The position numbers and the translations under genes were made by a program. A DNA stretch of 64,000 nt from NCBI GenBank assembly GCA_965369375.1, contig CBDUQN010000001.1:62001-126000 (forward strand). Direction: 5' to 3'. Numbering within the stretch: the stretch's first letter is position 1; each line of letters starts with the position of its first letter. This document shows positions 23,986 to 33,325 of the stretch, piece after piece. Under the pieces are notes generated by a model that saw only the letters and a list, made by a program, of their open reading frames with translations, was not told the origin of the DNA and searched no databases. This DNA is from CBDUQN01 sp965369375 (GTDB taxonomy: Bacteria; Krumholzibacteriota; Krumholzibacteriia; Krumholzibacteriales; Krumholzibacteriaceae).

Positions 23986-26442
23986 ATGATTAAGCGAATC
24001 AGGACTGTCAGCGCCTCGGAGATCGCGTTTCGTCTGAGAGAATATGTCGGCGTGTTTCTCGAGAGGAGTTACAAAGGATCGGCCCGGCTGCGGCTGAAGG
24101 ATATACTCGGCTCGGGATCCGATTGTCTACCAGCACGCAGGATCGCAACGTTTTCCGAACGGGAACGAGTTGTTTCACTGTGGAGAAATCTCTTTTCTGA
24201 GGCGATCGATGAGACGATTTCACTGGCCGACGACATCTGCCGCAACCGCATTCCCGTCTTCTCAGAAATAGTATCGTACGCTGAAACCGTCGACTGGCAC
24301 CTCGAGTACACGTCCGGCCGCAAGGCGCCTCTGAAATTTTACAGAGATGTCAATACGATGAGCGGCGAGTATCTTGATGACGCCAAGATAATCTGGGAAC
24401 CAAACCGCCATAATTTCATGATATTCCTGGGAAAGGCCTATTGGGCGACCGGCGACAGGAAGTATTATGATAAATGGAAAGAGCTCGTGCTCGGCTGGAT
24501 AGAGGACAATCCGTACAATCAGGGCGTCAACTGGCGAAGCAGCCTCGAGCTTGCAATCAGGTCGATCAACTGGATCTGGTGCTGCTATTTTTTCGAAGAG
24601 GAGCTGAAGAAAGATGGAGACCTGCAGGAAAAGATATTTATCACGCTCTACCGCCACGGCGTGCACGTACATCGTCACTTATCCTGCTATTACAGTCCCA
24701 ATACGCATCTGACGGGCGAGGCGCTCGGGTTGCTCTATCTGGGAAGATGTTTTCCGCAGATGAAGTCATCGTCCGAATGGGCTTCGACAGCGAGCAGGAT
24801 CCTCGAATCGGAATTGCCGAGACAGGTCTTCGATGACGGCGGCTATTTCGAGATGGCCACGTATTACCACAAATATACCATTGATTTCTATTTGCACTTC
24901 CTGCTCCTCGGAAGTGACCCGGGACGAACCGGGGGAGAGATAATCCCGAGGATTCAAAAATTGATCAAGCATCTCGCGCTGATTTCAGGGCCCGATGGAT
25001 CTATTCCGTTGCTCGGCGATTCCGACGGCGGCCGGCTCATCTCTTTCAACAACAAAAAGAACGATATCAGGGGAGCCTGCTGTACCGGGGCCGTTCTTCT
25101 CTGTGATCGTGAATTGAAACACCTGTGCGGGGAGGAGTTCCAGGAGGAGACATTGTGGCTGGCCGGTTCTTCGGGTTTAGATACCTTTCGCGCGTTGGAG
25201 GGATCGCCCCTGAAAACGTACCATTCGATAAACAGGGATACGGGGCTGTTCTCTTTTCGAACGGGGATGGGAGAGCGTGACGCGCATCTTATCATAGACT
25301 GCGGGGAGCACGGCTGGGGCGCATGCGGGCATGCTCATTCCGATCTGCTGAATTTCGAATGGTCCAGCAATGGCGTTAAGGTAGTCACGGATCCAGGCAC
25401 GTACCGGTACTCGGGAGCGGATTCGCTTCGTGATGAATTACGAAGCAGCCAGGCTCATAACACAATTTCGATCAATGACGCATCCCAATCGATACCGGCC
25501 GGGACGTTCAAGTGGAAAACGATCGCCCATCCGGCATATTCGCGAGCTGAATTTCTCGATACCTTTGGATATTTTGAGGGCGGGCATGACGCATACATGC
25601 GGTTCGGCTGCACGCACAAGCGGATCGCGCTCTTCTTCGGGAGAGAACTGAGCGTCGTCATCGATCTCATCGGTCTCGAGAAACCCATAGCAGCACTGAT
25701 GTATAATCTGCAGTTCAATGAGGGATACATGGATGCAGTCGGAGATCATCTCTACCAACATACTGTGCCCGGCGGAGGGGCTGCGCATTGTATCAGGCTT
25801 TTCGGCACCGCCGATTTTACGGTGGATATCCTGGAAGGGACACTGTGTCCCGATTACAACACACAGATAACCGCTCCCCGTTTGAAGCTGCATGAAGCGA
25901 ATATCGGACATGACCATGCAATCATTTCGTTGCTGAGCCCGAACCGACGCATGCTCGAAGGCTTCTATCTCGATGAGGGTAACGGCATTGCATGCAATGT
26001 TTCGCCTTACGAGTATTTCATATTTTTCGAAAACGGCGGCGCCGCGAGATCGAAGAGCGGCGGCGCGAGATCGAAGAGCGGCTTGGGATCGAAGAGCGGC
26101 TTGGGATCAAAGAGTGGCGGTGCGGGGCTGGAAGGCGGCGGAAGAGGGCCGGAAGGCGCCGGCACGCATCGATGCTCGGTGTTCCGCAGTGGTCCCGAAG
26201 AAACGGTGATCGTGCTGCGCAACACGGACGTCGCATACGACGCCGCCCGGACCGAGTGTTTCAAGAGCGATCGGATACATGATTTTCTCATAGCGGTGTT
26301 GAAAGAGGGAGCAATGTATCTGAAAACGGAGAATCCCCCTTCATCCGTGGCCCTGCCGCACGAAATCGGGGAAGTGTATCTCGGCGGCGCCAGAATCCGC
26401 CATGAGAGGATCAATGGAGTTATACGGCTTGCCGGCTTCTGA
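23986..26442 (+). CDS. Heparinase II/III-like protein with low-complexity insert
   Basis: An 818-residue protein. Residues 100-370 form an alpha/alpha-toroid (KFYRDVNTMSGEY, NWRSSLELAIRSINWIW, SPNTHLTGEALGLLYLG, DDGGYFEMATYYH), and ACGHAHSDLLNFEW near residue 447 starts the heparinase II/III beta-sheet domain with its conserved His/Asp. Members are polysaccharide lyases; those inside synthesis loci may trim or release the polymer. No signal peptide is visible, so a cytosolic site, or export by an unknown route, must be assumed. Residues of about 685-725 are a repeat-rich SKSGG/Gly insert absent from typical relatives. It is followed by a polysaccharide deacetylase gene. Confidence 0.82.
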   Translation: MIKRIRTVSASEIAFRLREYVGVFLERSYKGSARLRLKDILGSGSDCLPARRIATFSERERVVSLWRNLFSEAIDETISLADDICRNRIPVFSEIVSYAETVDWHLEYTSGRKAPLKFYRDVNTMSGEYLDDAKIIWEPNRHNFMIFLGKAYWATGDRKYYDKWKELVLGWIEDNPYNQGVNWRSSLELAIRSINWIWCCYFFEEELKKDGDLQEKIFITLYRHGVHVHRHLSCYYSPNTHLTGEALGLLYLGRCFPQMKSSSEWASTASRILESELPRQVFDDGGYFEMATYYHKYTIDFYLHFLLLGSDPGRTGGEIIPRIQKLIKHLALISGPDGSIPLLGDSDGGRLISFNNKKNDIRGACCTGAVLLCDRELKHLCGEEFQEETLWLAGSSGLDTFRALEGSPLKTYHSINRDTGLFSFRTGMGERDAHLIIDCGEHGWGACGHAHSDLLNFEWSSNGVKVVTDPGTYRYSGADSLRDELRSSQAHNTISINDASQSIPAGTFKWKTIAHPAYSRAEFLDTFGYFEGGHDAYMRFGCTHKRIALFFGRELSVVIDLIGLEKPIAALMYNLQFNEGYMDAVGDHLYQHTVPGGGAAHCIRLFGTADFTVDILEGTLCPDYNTQITAPRLKLHEANIGHDHAIISLLSPNRRMLEGFYLDEGNGIACNVSPYEYFIFFENGGAARSKSGGARSKSGLGSKSGLGSKSGGAGLEGGGRGPEGAGTHRCSVFRSGPEETVIVLRNTDVAYDAARTECFKSDRIHDFLIAVLKEGAMYLKTENPPSSVALPHEIGEVYLGGARIRHERINGVIRLAGF
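26044..26120 (+). repeat. Tandem SKSG-encoding repeats inside the heparinase-like gene
   Basis: Four imperfect 18-21-bp units around GATCGAAGAGCGGC encode successive (R/G)SKSG(G) blocks, followed by further Gly-rich codons to about 26160. All units keep the reading frame. Confidence 0.75.
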
Positions 26443-26473
26443 TCTTACCGAAGCCCGGCGGGAATGAAGGCTG

Positions 26474-27586
26474 ATGGAATATTACCCTGTATTCAGCCCC
26501 CCAACGGCGGGATTCAGGATCCGGCTGTTCATCAAGCGATTGCTCTACTACGTATGCAAGTACATCGGGCTGTTCGCATTGGCCGGATATGTCACGAGAA
26601 GGGGTTTGAGGATCATTTCCTACCATGGCTGCGGTCTCGAGGATGAGTGCGATTTCAGTCCCCACACCTTCATCGATCCCTCTCGATTCGAGAAGCGAAT
26701 GCAATTTCTCGTAGAGAATCAATTCGCCGTGCTGTCGCTCGACGATGCGCTCGATCTGCTCGATTCAGGCGATCTCCCCGATCGTTCGGTCGTCATAACG
26801 ATAGACGATGGATTCTACAGCACGTTCCGGCTCGCCTGTCCCGTGCTGAGAGCGCGCAATCTACCGGCAACTATTTATATAACAACATATTATGCAAAAA
26901 AGGGGAATCCCGTTTTCAGGCTTCTCGTGCAGTACATGCTCTGGAAAACGGACCGGACGGAGGTCGGCCTGGACGGCCTGGGAGCGCCGCTGTCGGGCAC
27001 CGCACGGATCGGGAGCAACCGGGAGAAGGGGCGTCTCGTGCAGGAATTGATCGGGTTCGGTGAAAACCACTGCAGCGAGGAGGAGAGATATGCCCTGGCG
27101 AAGGAGGTGGGGAGGCGCCTCGATGTCGACTATGATGCTATCGCAAAGAGCAGGAAACTGAGCCTGATGAATGAAGCGGAGATAGAGGAGCTGTCGAAGG
27201 CCTCGTTCGATATCGAGCTGCATTCTCACCGTCACCGCTTCCCCCAAGACAGGGAAATGGCGCTGCGTGAGATCACCGAGAACAGGTCGATCCTCGAGCC
27301 GTTGACCGGGAGGCGGCTGAAGCACTTCTGCTATCCGAGCGGCATCTATTCGCAGGCGCAATGGCCGTACCTCTCGGAAGCGGGAATGAGGAGCGCGGTG
27401 ACGACCGATCGCGGTCTCAACTTCCGCGAAACCCGGCGGTATGCCCTGAAACGGTTCGGTGACGGCGATGTTCTGTCACAGATAGAGTTTGAAGCGGAGA
27501 TCTATGGGTTCGCCGTTTTTGTTCGGGCGCCGCTGTCGAGCCTCAAGAGCAGCATTCGAAGGACCATGCGGCGAAATAATCCGTGA
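26474..27586 (+). CDS. Polysaccharide deacetylase (NodB-like)
   Basis: A 370-residue carbohydrate esterase family 4-like protein. VVITIDDGFYSTF near residue 98 is motif 1 (TFDDG-like; Asp-Asp for catalysis and metal), IELHSHRHRFP near 251 supplies the metal-binding histidines (motif 2), and HFCYPSGIYS near 285 is motif 3. It probably removes N-acetyl groups from amino sugars of the polymer or its precursor. A hydrophobic N-terminal segment (about residues 20-40) may anchor it in the membrane. GAAGG precedes the ATG. It closes the first tight block of the operon; a 110-bp gap then leads to asnB. Confidence 0.83.
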   Translation: MEYYPVFSPPTAGFRIRLFIKRLLYYVCKYIGLFALAGYVTRRGLRIISYHGCGLEDECDFSPHTFIDPSRFEKRMQFLVENQFAVLSLDDALDLLDSGDLPDRSVVITIDDGFYSTFRLACPVLRARNLPATIYITTYYAKKGNPVFRLLVQYMLWKTDRTEVGLDGLGAPLSGTARIGSNREKGRLVQELIGFGENHCSEEERYALAKEVGRRLDVDYDAIAKSRKLSLMNEAEIEELSKASFDIELHSHRHRFPQDREMALREITENRSILEPLTGRRLKHFCYPSGIYSQAQWPYLSEAGMRSAVTTDRGLNFRETRRYALKRFGDGDVLSQIEFEAEIYGFAVFVRAPLSSLKSSIRRTMRRNNP

Positions 27587-27695
27587 GCGGGAGTAGCTGA
27601 TCGAAAAAGATCGAATAGTAGTTGCAGTGGCATTATATGTGATAGAGATTAATGTAATTGAATTTCCGATCTCTCATTGAAGTCACCGGTGTACC

Positions 27696-29570
27696 ATGTG
27701 CGGTTTATTCGGCATTTTGAATATCGATCGAAGCCCCCTGGATGCTGATAAGGCAATTGATTTATTGCAATTGCTCAGCCACAGGGGACCCGATGGGTGG
27801 GGCCATTACAAGGAGAACGATGTGTTCCTCGGTCATACCCGTCTCAGCATCATAGACGTCGAGGGGGGGGAGCAGCCGCTGTACAGCGAGGACGGCAGAT
27901 TCGTCCTGATCGGAAACGGCGAGATCTACAACCATATGTATTTTCGGCCCGCTCTGGAATCGAAAGGTCACCGGTTCAAGACGAAATCGGACACCGAGAT
28001 CCTCGTCCATCTGTTCGAGGAGGAGCGGGAGAATTTTTTGCACAAGATCAACGGGATGTTTGCATTCGCCATTTACGATACCGAAACCCGTTCGCTTTTC
28101 CTCGCGAGAGACCGGATCGGCATCAAACCGCTCTACTATTATTTCGACGGCCGCCGTTTGATCTTTTCTTCCGAGATCAAAGCGATCGTCAAATCCGGTC
28201 TCGTTCCCCTCGAGCTCAATGAAGCGGTGGTATACCAGTACCTCACGCAGCATTATTCCATTCCACCCGACACCCTGATCAAGGGTGTCGAGTCGATCAA
28301 ACCCGGCCATTATATGTACGTGGCGGACGGCGCCGTCGAACAGCGTCAGTACTGGGATATCGAGTCAAACATCGATGACGAACCCCTGTCGTACAGGGAG
28401 GCTGAACGGGAAACGGAGAGCCTTCTCCTCGATTCAGTAACCAAGAGGTTGATGAGCGATGTGCCCCTCGGTCTCTTTCTGAGCGGCGGAATAGATTCGA
28501 GTCTCATTGCCGTTCTCATGCACAGGATTGTCGGGGACGGCATCAAGACCTTCTCGATCGGATTTCACGAGAAGGAATTCTCGGAGCTGCCGTACGCGCG
28601 CACGGTCAGCAAGATGATATCCTCCGATCATAGCGAGATAATCATGACGCCACGGGAGATCATGGATAATATCGAATCGGTGATCTGGTTCAGGGAAACG
28701 CCGATCTCGCAACCGTCTGACATACCGATGTTTCTGCTGAGCAGAGCCGCCGCAAAGAAAGTGAAGGTCGTTCTCACGGGCGAGGGCGGGGATGAGGTAT
28801 TTGCCGGGTACAGCAAGTATGCGTACGAAGGTTGGGGCAATCTATCCATGTTATTGGGCAATCCGGTCGTTGCTCCCCTGGTACGGAACCGAATAACCAG
28901 GAAATTTCTTCCGCAGAAGCTTGCACGCGCGCTCGAGCTGCTATCGGTGAGGGATAAATACAAGAGGTACTATAAATGGTTCGAGTATTTCAGCGATGAG
29001 GAATTACGGCGCATGCTCCGCGAAGACGCGGCGGATCTGATCGTGGAGCGCAACTACTACAGAGATGTTCTGGACGGGAAATCCTTCAGGACGCGGCTCG
29101 ATGAGACACAGTATCTGGATGTGAAGATCTGGCTGCCCGATAATCTCCTGCTTCGGGGAGACAGGCTGTCGATGGCGTCGAGTCTCGAGGCGAGGGTTCC
29201 CTTCCTCGACCATAGAATGGTGGAGTTGAGTTATCGCCTTTCGAATAGAAGCAAGGTGCGGGGTTTTACGGGGAAATACATCATCAAGAAGATTGCTGAG
29301 AAGTACTTTGAGCGGGATTTGATCTACCGCAAAAAGGTCGGATTCAATGTCCCTATGGACGATTGGCTCAGAAATGAGTTGAAAGATTTCCTGATCTCCC
29401 GTATCACGCGGACTAATTCCTTCTGCCTGTCGTTATTCGATAAAAAACATGTGGATAAGCTGATTGACGACCACATGAGCGGCAGAAAGAATTACAGAAA
29501 AAAGCTATGGATCCTGCTGAATCTCGAATTGTGGCACGACACCTTCCTGCGCAACGGGAAAGCGAGTTGA
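27696..29570 (+). CDS. asnB: Asparagine synthetase, glutamine-hydrolysing
   Basis: A 624-residue two-domain enzyme. MCGLFGI gives the N-terminal catalytic Cys of the class II glutaminase, with LSHRGPDGWG and NGEIYNH conserved. LGLFLSGGIDSSLIAVLM near residue 260 is the PP-loop of the synthetase domain. It would make asparagine or, as often in glycan loci, amidate a sugar-acid or peptide-linked intermediate. Unlike the two synthetase-like copies at the start of the window, it has the glutaminase Cys and normal length. It begins a second block of the rightward operon and is followed 5 bp later by a glycosyltransferase. Confidence 0.9.
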   Translation: MCGLFGILNIDRSPLDADKAIDLLQLLSHRGPDGWGHYKENDVFLGHTRLSIIDVEGGEQPLYSEDGRFVLIGNGEIYNHMYFRPALESKGHRFKTKSDTEILVHLFEEERENFLHKINGMFAFAIYDTETRSLFLARDRIGIKPLYYYFDGRRLIFSSEIKAIVKSGLVPLELNEAVVYQYLTQHYSIPPDTLIKGVESIKPGHYMYVADGAVEQRQYWDIESNIDDEPLSYREAERETESLLLDSVTKRLMSDVPLGLFLSGGIDSSLIAVLMHRIVGDGIKTFSIGFHEKEFSELPYARTVSKMISSDHSEIIMTPREIMDNIESVIWFRETPISQPSDIPMFLLSRAAAKKVKVVLTGEGGDEVFAGYSKYAYEGWGNLSMLLGNPVVAPLVRNRITRKFLPQKLARALELLSVRDKYKRYYKWFEYFSDEELRRMLREDAADLIVERNYYRDVLDGKSFRTRLDETQYLDVKIWLPDNLLLRGDRLSMASSLEARVPFLDHRMVELSYRLSNRSKVRGFTGKYIIKKIAEKYFERDLIYRKKVGFNVPMDDWLRNELKDFLISRITRTNSFCLSLFDKKHVDKLIDDHMSGRKNYRKKLWILLNLELWHDTFLRNGKAS

Positions 29571-29575
29571 CCGCT

Positions 29576-30724
29576 ATGCTGACCGGCCGGAATATTATTT
29601 GCTTTTCAAACGACTGGCGCAACGATCCCACGAGCAAGCATCAGATCATGAAAATACTGTCACGGCGGAACATGGTGATATGGGTCAATTCCATAGGCCT
29701 GAGAAAGCCCGATCTCGGAAAGAGGGATCTCATGAGGATCTTCGGCAAAGCCAGGTCATTCTTGCGGGGACTGGAGAAGGTACATGAGAATTTCTATGTT
29801 TTTACCCCTGTCGTGATTCCGTTTCACGACTCCGGCTTCATAAGGGGTGTCAACGCGCTGATATTGCTCTTGTCGTTGAAATTTTATATCAAGCGTCTCG
29901 GCATGCGGGATGTGATCTACTGGTCGTATATGCCGCACGTCGGCTATATTTTGAAGAGAATGAACGCCCGGAAGATTGTTTATCACTGTGTCGACGAGTG
30001 GAGCAAGTTCTCGTTTATAGACGAAAATATATTCGCCAAGGAGAAGGAGCTGTGCGAGATGTCGGACCTCGTCCTGGCGTCGGCGCGAACCCTGTATGAC
30101 GGCAGGAAACAATTCAATGAGCATACGTACTATGTTTCCCACGGCGTCGATTATGAATACTTCAAGAGGGAGCTTGCACGGGAGATGGAAGTGCCGGACG
30201 ATTTGAAGGGGATACCCGGGCCCATCGCGGGTTTTTTCGGGCTGATACACGAGTGGATCGATCTGGATCTTCTCGATTATATTATAAGGAATAACAGTCA
30301 CTTTAGTTTTGTGTTCATCGGCAAATCCGTGGTCGATATCGGCAGGCTCGAAAAGCACGATAACGCGCATTTTCTAGGCCAGAAGAGGTACGATGAACTG
30401 ATCGGTTACGCTCGAAATTTCGACGTCGGATTGATACCGTTCAAGATCGACGAGCTCACGAAGCATGTGAATCCGATCAAGTTGAAGGAATATTTCGCCC
30501 TCGGCATTCCGGTCGTCTCCGTCGGCCTGCCGGAGGTGCGCACGTATGAAAGCGCCGTGAGGGTGGCGGGGGATTACGAGGAATTCGATCGGGCATTGAA
30601 GGAAGAGATCTCAGGCGATCACAAAGCGTCCGCGGACGAAATAAAACGCATCGCAATGAAAGAAACGTGGGAAATGAAGGTTGAGGAGATATCTGATCTC
30701 GTTTCAAAGACATGCGGGATTTGA
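29576..30724 (+). CDS. Glycosyltransferase (GT-B fold, exopolysaccharide type)
   Basis: A 382-residue protein beginning MLTGRNIICFSNDWRNDP, a start common in a GT1/GT4-like group of exopolysaccharide clusters. RNMVIWVNSIGLRKP, KIVYHCVDEWSKFSF, YYVSHGVDYEYF, IAGFFGLIHEWIDLDLL and NPIKLKEYFALGIPVVS are the landmarks, the last being the nucleotide-sugar-binding block. The frame is open further upstream inside asnB, but ATG 29576, 5 bases after the asnB stop, fits both family length and operon spacing. It probably adds one sugar of the repeat unit. Confidence 0.84.
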   Translation: MLTGRNIICFSNDWRNDPTSKHQIMKILSRRNMVIWVNSIGLRKPDLGKRDLMRIFGKARSFLRGLEKVHENFYVFTPVVIPFHDSGFIRGVNALILLLSLKFYIKRLGMRDVIYWSYMPHVGYILKRMNARKIVYHCVDEWSKFSFIDENIFAKEKELCEMSDLVLASARTLYDGRKQFNEHTYYVSHGVDYEYFKRELAREMEVPDDLKGIPGPIAGFFGLIHEWIDLDLLDYIIRNNSHFSFVFIGKSVVDIGRLEKHDNAHFLGQKRYDELIGYARNFDVGLIPFKIDELTKHVNPIKLKEYFALGIPVVSVGLPEVRTYESAVRVAGDYEEFDRALKEEISGDHKASADEIKRIAMKETWEMKVEEISDLVSKTCGI

Positions 30725-30739
30725 AAGCGAAGGAACAGT

Positions 30740-31513
30740 ATGAACCTCGATGAATTCGTCGCAAAGGTCAAAAAGCAGGAAACGCCTTTCTACCGGTCGC
30801 TCTATTCGATGGGAAAGCGTTTCAGACGATTTGAAGTCCCGTACATTCGGGGGCTCCATGATCTTCTCTATCAGGAAAACAGATTCAGAATAAATTCCTG
30901 GCGCAACTTCTGGAGGGTTGCATATCATCAGCCGCTTTTTAGAAGCCGCTGCGTCACCTGCGGCAAGAACCTGATGCTTCATCATACGGGACAGGGATTG
31001 CCGTGGGTGGAAGGAAACCTGAGATTATTTATCGGCGATGACGTGAATATCTATGATCGCGCGACCTTCGTCGCCCTGACGGTCGGTGAGAGCCCCAAAC
31101 TCACAATCGGCAGCAACACGGATATCGCAATGCCGACGGTTGTCCTCGTCGGAAGTGAGGTCGAAATCGGTTCCCATTGCTTGATCGGGTGTTCACTGAT
31201 ATCGGATAATCCGGGTCACAGCCTCGATTACAAGAGGAGGTCGCAGAGGCTTCACAAGATTCTCATCGGTAAGGTCAGGATAGGGAATCACGTGTGGGCG
31301 GGGCATCGATCGATGATTGTCGGCAATATAACGGTTGGTGACGGCGCCGTGATCGGCGTGAACTCGGTTGTCACCACGGACGTCCCGCCGTTTTGCGTTG
31401 TTTCGGGTAATCCGGCGAAGATCGTCAAGAAGCTCCCCTTCAAGAAGAACATGATCGAGGAATTCGGCGAAGAACAGTACGAGATGTACATGGAAGCGAA
31501 AGTGGACGAGTGA
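30740..31513 (+). CDS. Hexapeptide-repeat acyltransferase
   Basis: A 257-residue protein. From residue about 85 it consists of left-handed beta-helix hexapeptides (IGDDVNI, LTIGSNTDI, VEIGSHCLIG, VRIGNHVWAG, ITVGDGAVIGVNSVVTTDVP) and ends in VSGNPAKIVKKL, the signature of the WbbJ/maltose-acetyltransferase group. It would O-acetylate a sugar using acetyl-CoA. Before the helix is a CVTCGK pair that may help bind a metal, though it lacks a second CxxC. It lies 15 bp after the glycosyltransferase and 16 bp before the toroid protein. Confidence 0.84.
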   Translation: MNLDEFVAKVKKQETPFYRSLYSMGKRFRRFEVPYIRGLHDLLYQENRFRINSWRNFWRVAYHQPLFRSRCVTCGKNLMLHHTGQGLPWVEGNLRLFIGDDVNIYDRATFVALTVGESPKLTIGSNTDIAMPTVVLVGSEVEIGSHCLIGCSLISDNPGHSLDYKRRSQRLHKILIGKVRIGNHVWAGHRSMIVGNITVGDGAVIGVNSVVTTDVPPFCVVSGNPAKIVKKLPFKKNMIEEFGEEQYEMYMEAKVDE

Positions 31514-31529
31514 GCGGAATCGTTCTTTA

Positions 31530-32723
31530 GTGATGATAACTCGATTGGAAGACGCGCGGAAGTTGTTTGCTGTTCTCAGCAGGCAGTCCCATATTTCCCC
31601 TATTCTCACCGATCTGTTTCGCATCAAGAGAAAAACGCACGGTGATAGGAGACATCTCGATGAAACGATTGCTTGGCTCTGCCGGGCGCAGGACGTCTCC
31701 GGCGTTGGTGGTGTCTCGGGCGGGTACTACTCGGCGCAGGGCGGCTGGCTGCCTCCCTATCCTGAAACGACCGGATATATCATCCCGACATTCCTCGCGT
31801 ATGCCGGGCTGACGGGTGTGGAGGAATACCGGGAACGGGCGGTTCGGATGGGCGACTGGGAGATCGCCATTCAGCTCGAATTGGGAGCGGTGCGGGGCGG
31901 AGTCGGGAACAACACCTATCCGATCGTTTTCAATACGGGGCAGGTCATCCTGGGCTGGAACGCGCTCTACCGGGAAACGGGGGAGGCGCGTTTTCTCGAG
32001 AGCGCCGTGCGGGCGGGCAAGTGGCTCGTGTCCGTGCAGGATGGGGACGGCAAATGGACGAAGTGCACGATCAACGACATGCCGCATGCCTATCACACGC
32101 GTGTTGCATGGCCCTTGCTCGAGCTCTGCGAGCTCAGTGGAGACGTTTCATTTGGGGGCGCGGGCACGAAAAATATCGAGTGGATTCTCTCTCAGGCGAA
32201 TGAGCGGGGGTGGTTCGGTTACATGGGCTTTGCTCTTGATGCCGTTCCTTTGACCCATACGATCGCCTATACGCTGCGCGGCTTGATCGAATCGTCGAGG
32301 TATCTTGCTTCGGACTTGAGAAACGAAGCGTTGCGTCTCGTGATCATCGCCGCCGAATCTGTCATCAAGCAGTATGAAAGCGGCTCCCGAAATACTCGGG
32401 CTGATCAGCTGTCCGCCGAGCTCGATGAGATGTGGCGTCCCCGAGCGTCCTACTCGTGCGTCACGGGCAATGCCCAGATGGCGATCGTGTGGCTGCATCT
32501 GCGCCGGATGGCCAACGATGCCCGCTTCTCACGTGCGGCGCGCTCAATTCTCGATCAGGTGAAGGCGACACAGTCTCTCAGTTCTTCGAATAAGGGCATT
32601 CGCGGCGCCCTGCCCGGTTCGGTCCCGTTCTGGGGGAGCTACAATCCGTTCTCGTATCCCAACTGGGCCGCGAAATTCTTCGCCGACGCGCTTCTTCTGC
32701 TGGAAGCAGATGTTGTAAGGTGA
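31530..32723 (+). CDS. Alpha/alpha-toroid protein, glycan-cluster associated
   Basis: A 397-residue protein of repeated helix pairs with aromatic, Gly-rich loops (GGWLPPYPETTGYIIPTF, NTGQVILGWNALY, HTRVAWPLLELCEL, HTIAYTLRGLIESS), as in six-hairpin glycosidases, lyases and terpene-cyclase-like toroids. Relatives occur in exopolysaccharide operons, some annotated with unrelated enzyme names. Tyr/Pro/Glu/Thr at PPYPETTGY and His near 190 and 250 could line a sugar-binding cleft. There is no signal peptide. It is probably a glycan-processing enzyme, but the chemistry is undefined. It ends 3 bp before the convergent acyltransferase gene. Confidence 0.72.
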   Translation: MMITRLEDARKLFAVLSRQSHISPILTDLFRIKRKTHGDRRHLDETIAWLCRAQDVSGVGGVSGGYYSAQGGWLPPYPETTGYIIPTFLAYAGLTGVEEYRERAVRMGDWEIAIQLELGAVRGGVGNNTYPIVFNTGQVILGWNALYRETGEARFLESAVRAGKWLVSVQDGDGKWTKCTINDMPHAYHTRVAWPLLELCELSGDVSFGGAGTKNIEWILSQANERGWFGYMGFALDAVPLTHTIAYTLRGLIESSRYLASDLRNEALRLVIIAAESVIKQYESGSRNTRADQLSAELDEMWRPRASYSCVTGNAQMAIVWLHLRRMANDARFSRAARSILDQVKATQSLSSSNKGIRGALPGSVPFWGSYNPFSYPNWAAKFFADALLLLEADVVR

Positions 32724-32726
32724 GAT

Positions 32727-33281
32727 CTATTCTATAAAACCCATCGAATCACCAATGGATTCCATCAGCTCTTTGCGTTTCTCTTCGGTCAGATTCCCTG
32801 CAAAATAATCCGCCGCAAATATCTTTTTGCCCGTGCTCGTCGATTTTATCTTTTCGATATAATCATCGAGAGTTGAAATAACCGTCGCCGGATTTCCGGC
32901 TACTATGGTATTCGGCGGCACGTTCTTTGTGACTACCGACCCGGCGGCGACGATCGAATTCACTCCGATCTCGACACTCATGAGAATCGTGCTGTTCGAT
33001 CCGATGAAGCAATTCTTGCCTATGGTAATGGGTCCTATCTTTGTATATCCCAGATGTATCTTTATGCTGGCGTCGTGCGCGATCAATTTCGCGCTTTCCG
33101 CGATCGTACAGTTGTCGCCGATTGAAATCAGGTAGCAGTGCGTGGGATCGAGATAAACATCATCCAGTATGTCGACGTTCTTGCCCAGGCGCAATCCCCT
33201 CGCCACGAGCTCTGCTATGTACCGCTTCTTCTTTTCGGCCATCATATAGTGATAGATTTTCTTGATATATGACAGTATCAC
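32727..33281 (-). CDS. Hexapeptide-repeat acyltransferase (second)
   Basis: A 184-residue protein with left-handed beta-helix turns (ISIGDNCTIA, ITIGKNCFIGSNSTILMSVEIGVNSIVAAGSVVTK split over consecutive rungs) and the C-terminal VAGNPATVI of the LbH acetyltransferases. It is shorter than the one at 30.7 kb and lacks its CxxC segment, so it probably acetylates a different position or sugar. It is the last gene of the leftward group with the O-antigen ligase and GT2 genes (44-bp gap to the ligase gene). Confidence 0.82.
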   Translation of the reverse strand: MILSYIKKIYHYMMAEKKKRYIAELVARGLRLGKNVDILDDVYLDPTHCYLISIGDNCTIAESAKLIAHDASIKIHLGYTKIGPITIGKNCFIGSNSTILMSVEIGVNSIVAAGSVVTKNVPPNTIVAGNPATVISTLDDYIEKIKSTSTGKKIFAADYFAGNLTEEKRKELMESIGDSMGFIE

Positions 33282-33325
33282 CCGCGATCACCCGCCTATC
33301 CGTTTCGTATGCGCTCTACAGAACA

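Noticed and set aside
27627..27643. Fifth sigma-54-like site (TGGCATTATATGTGAT) before asnB
   Set aside because: The -12 half is GA instead of the invariant GC, so it fails the GG-N10-GC rule.
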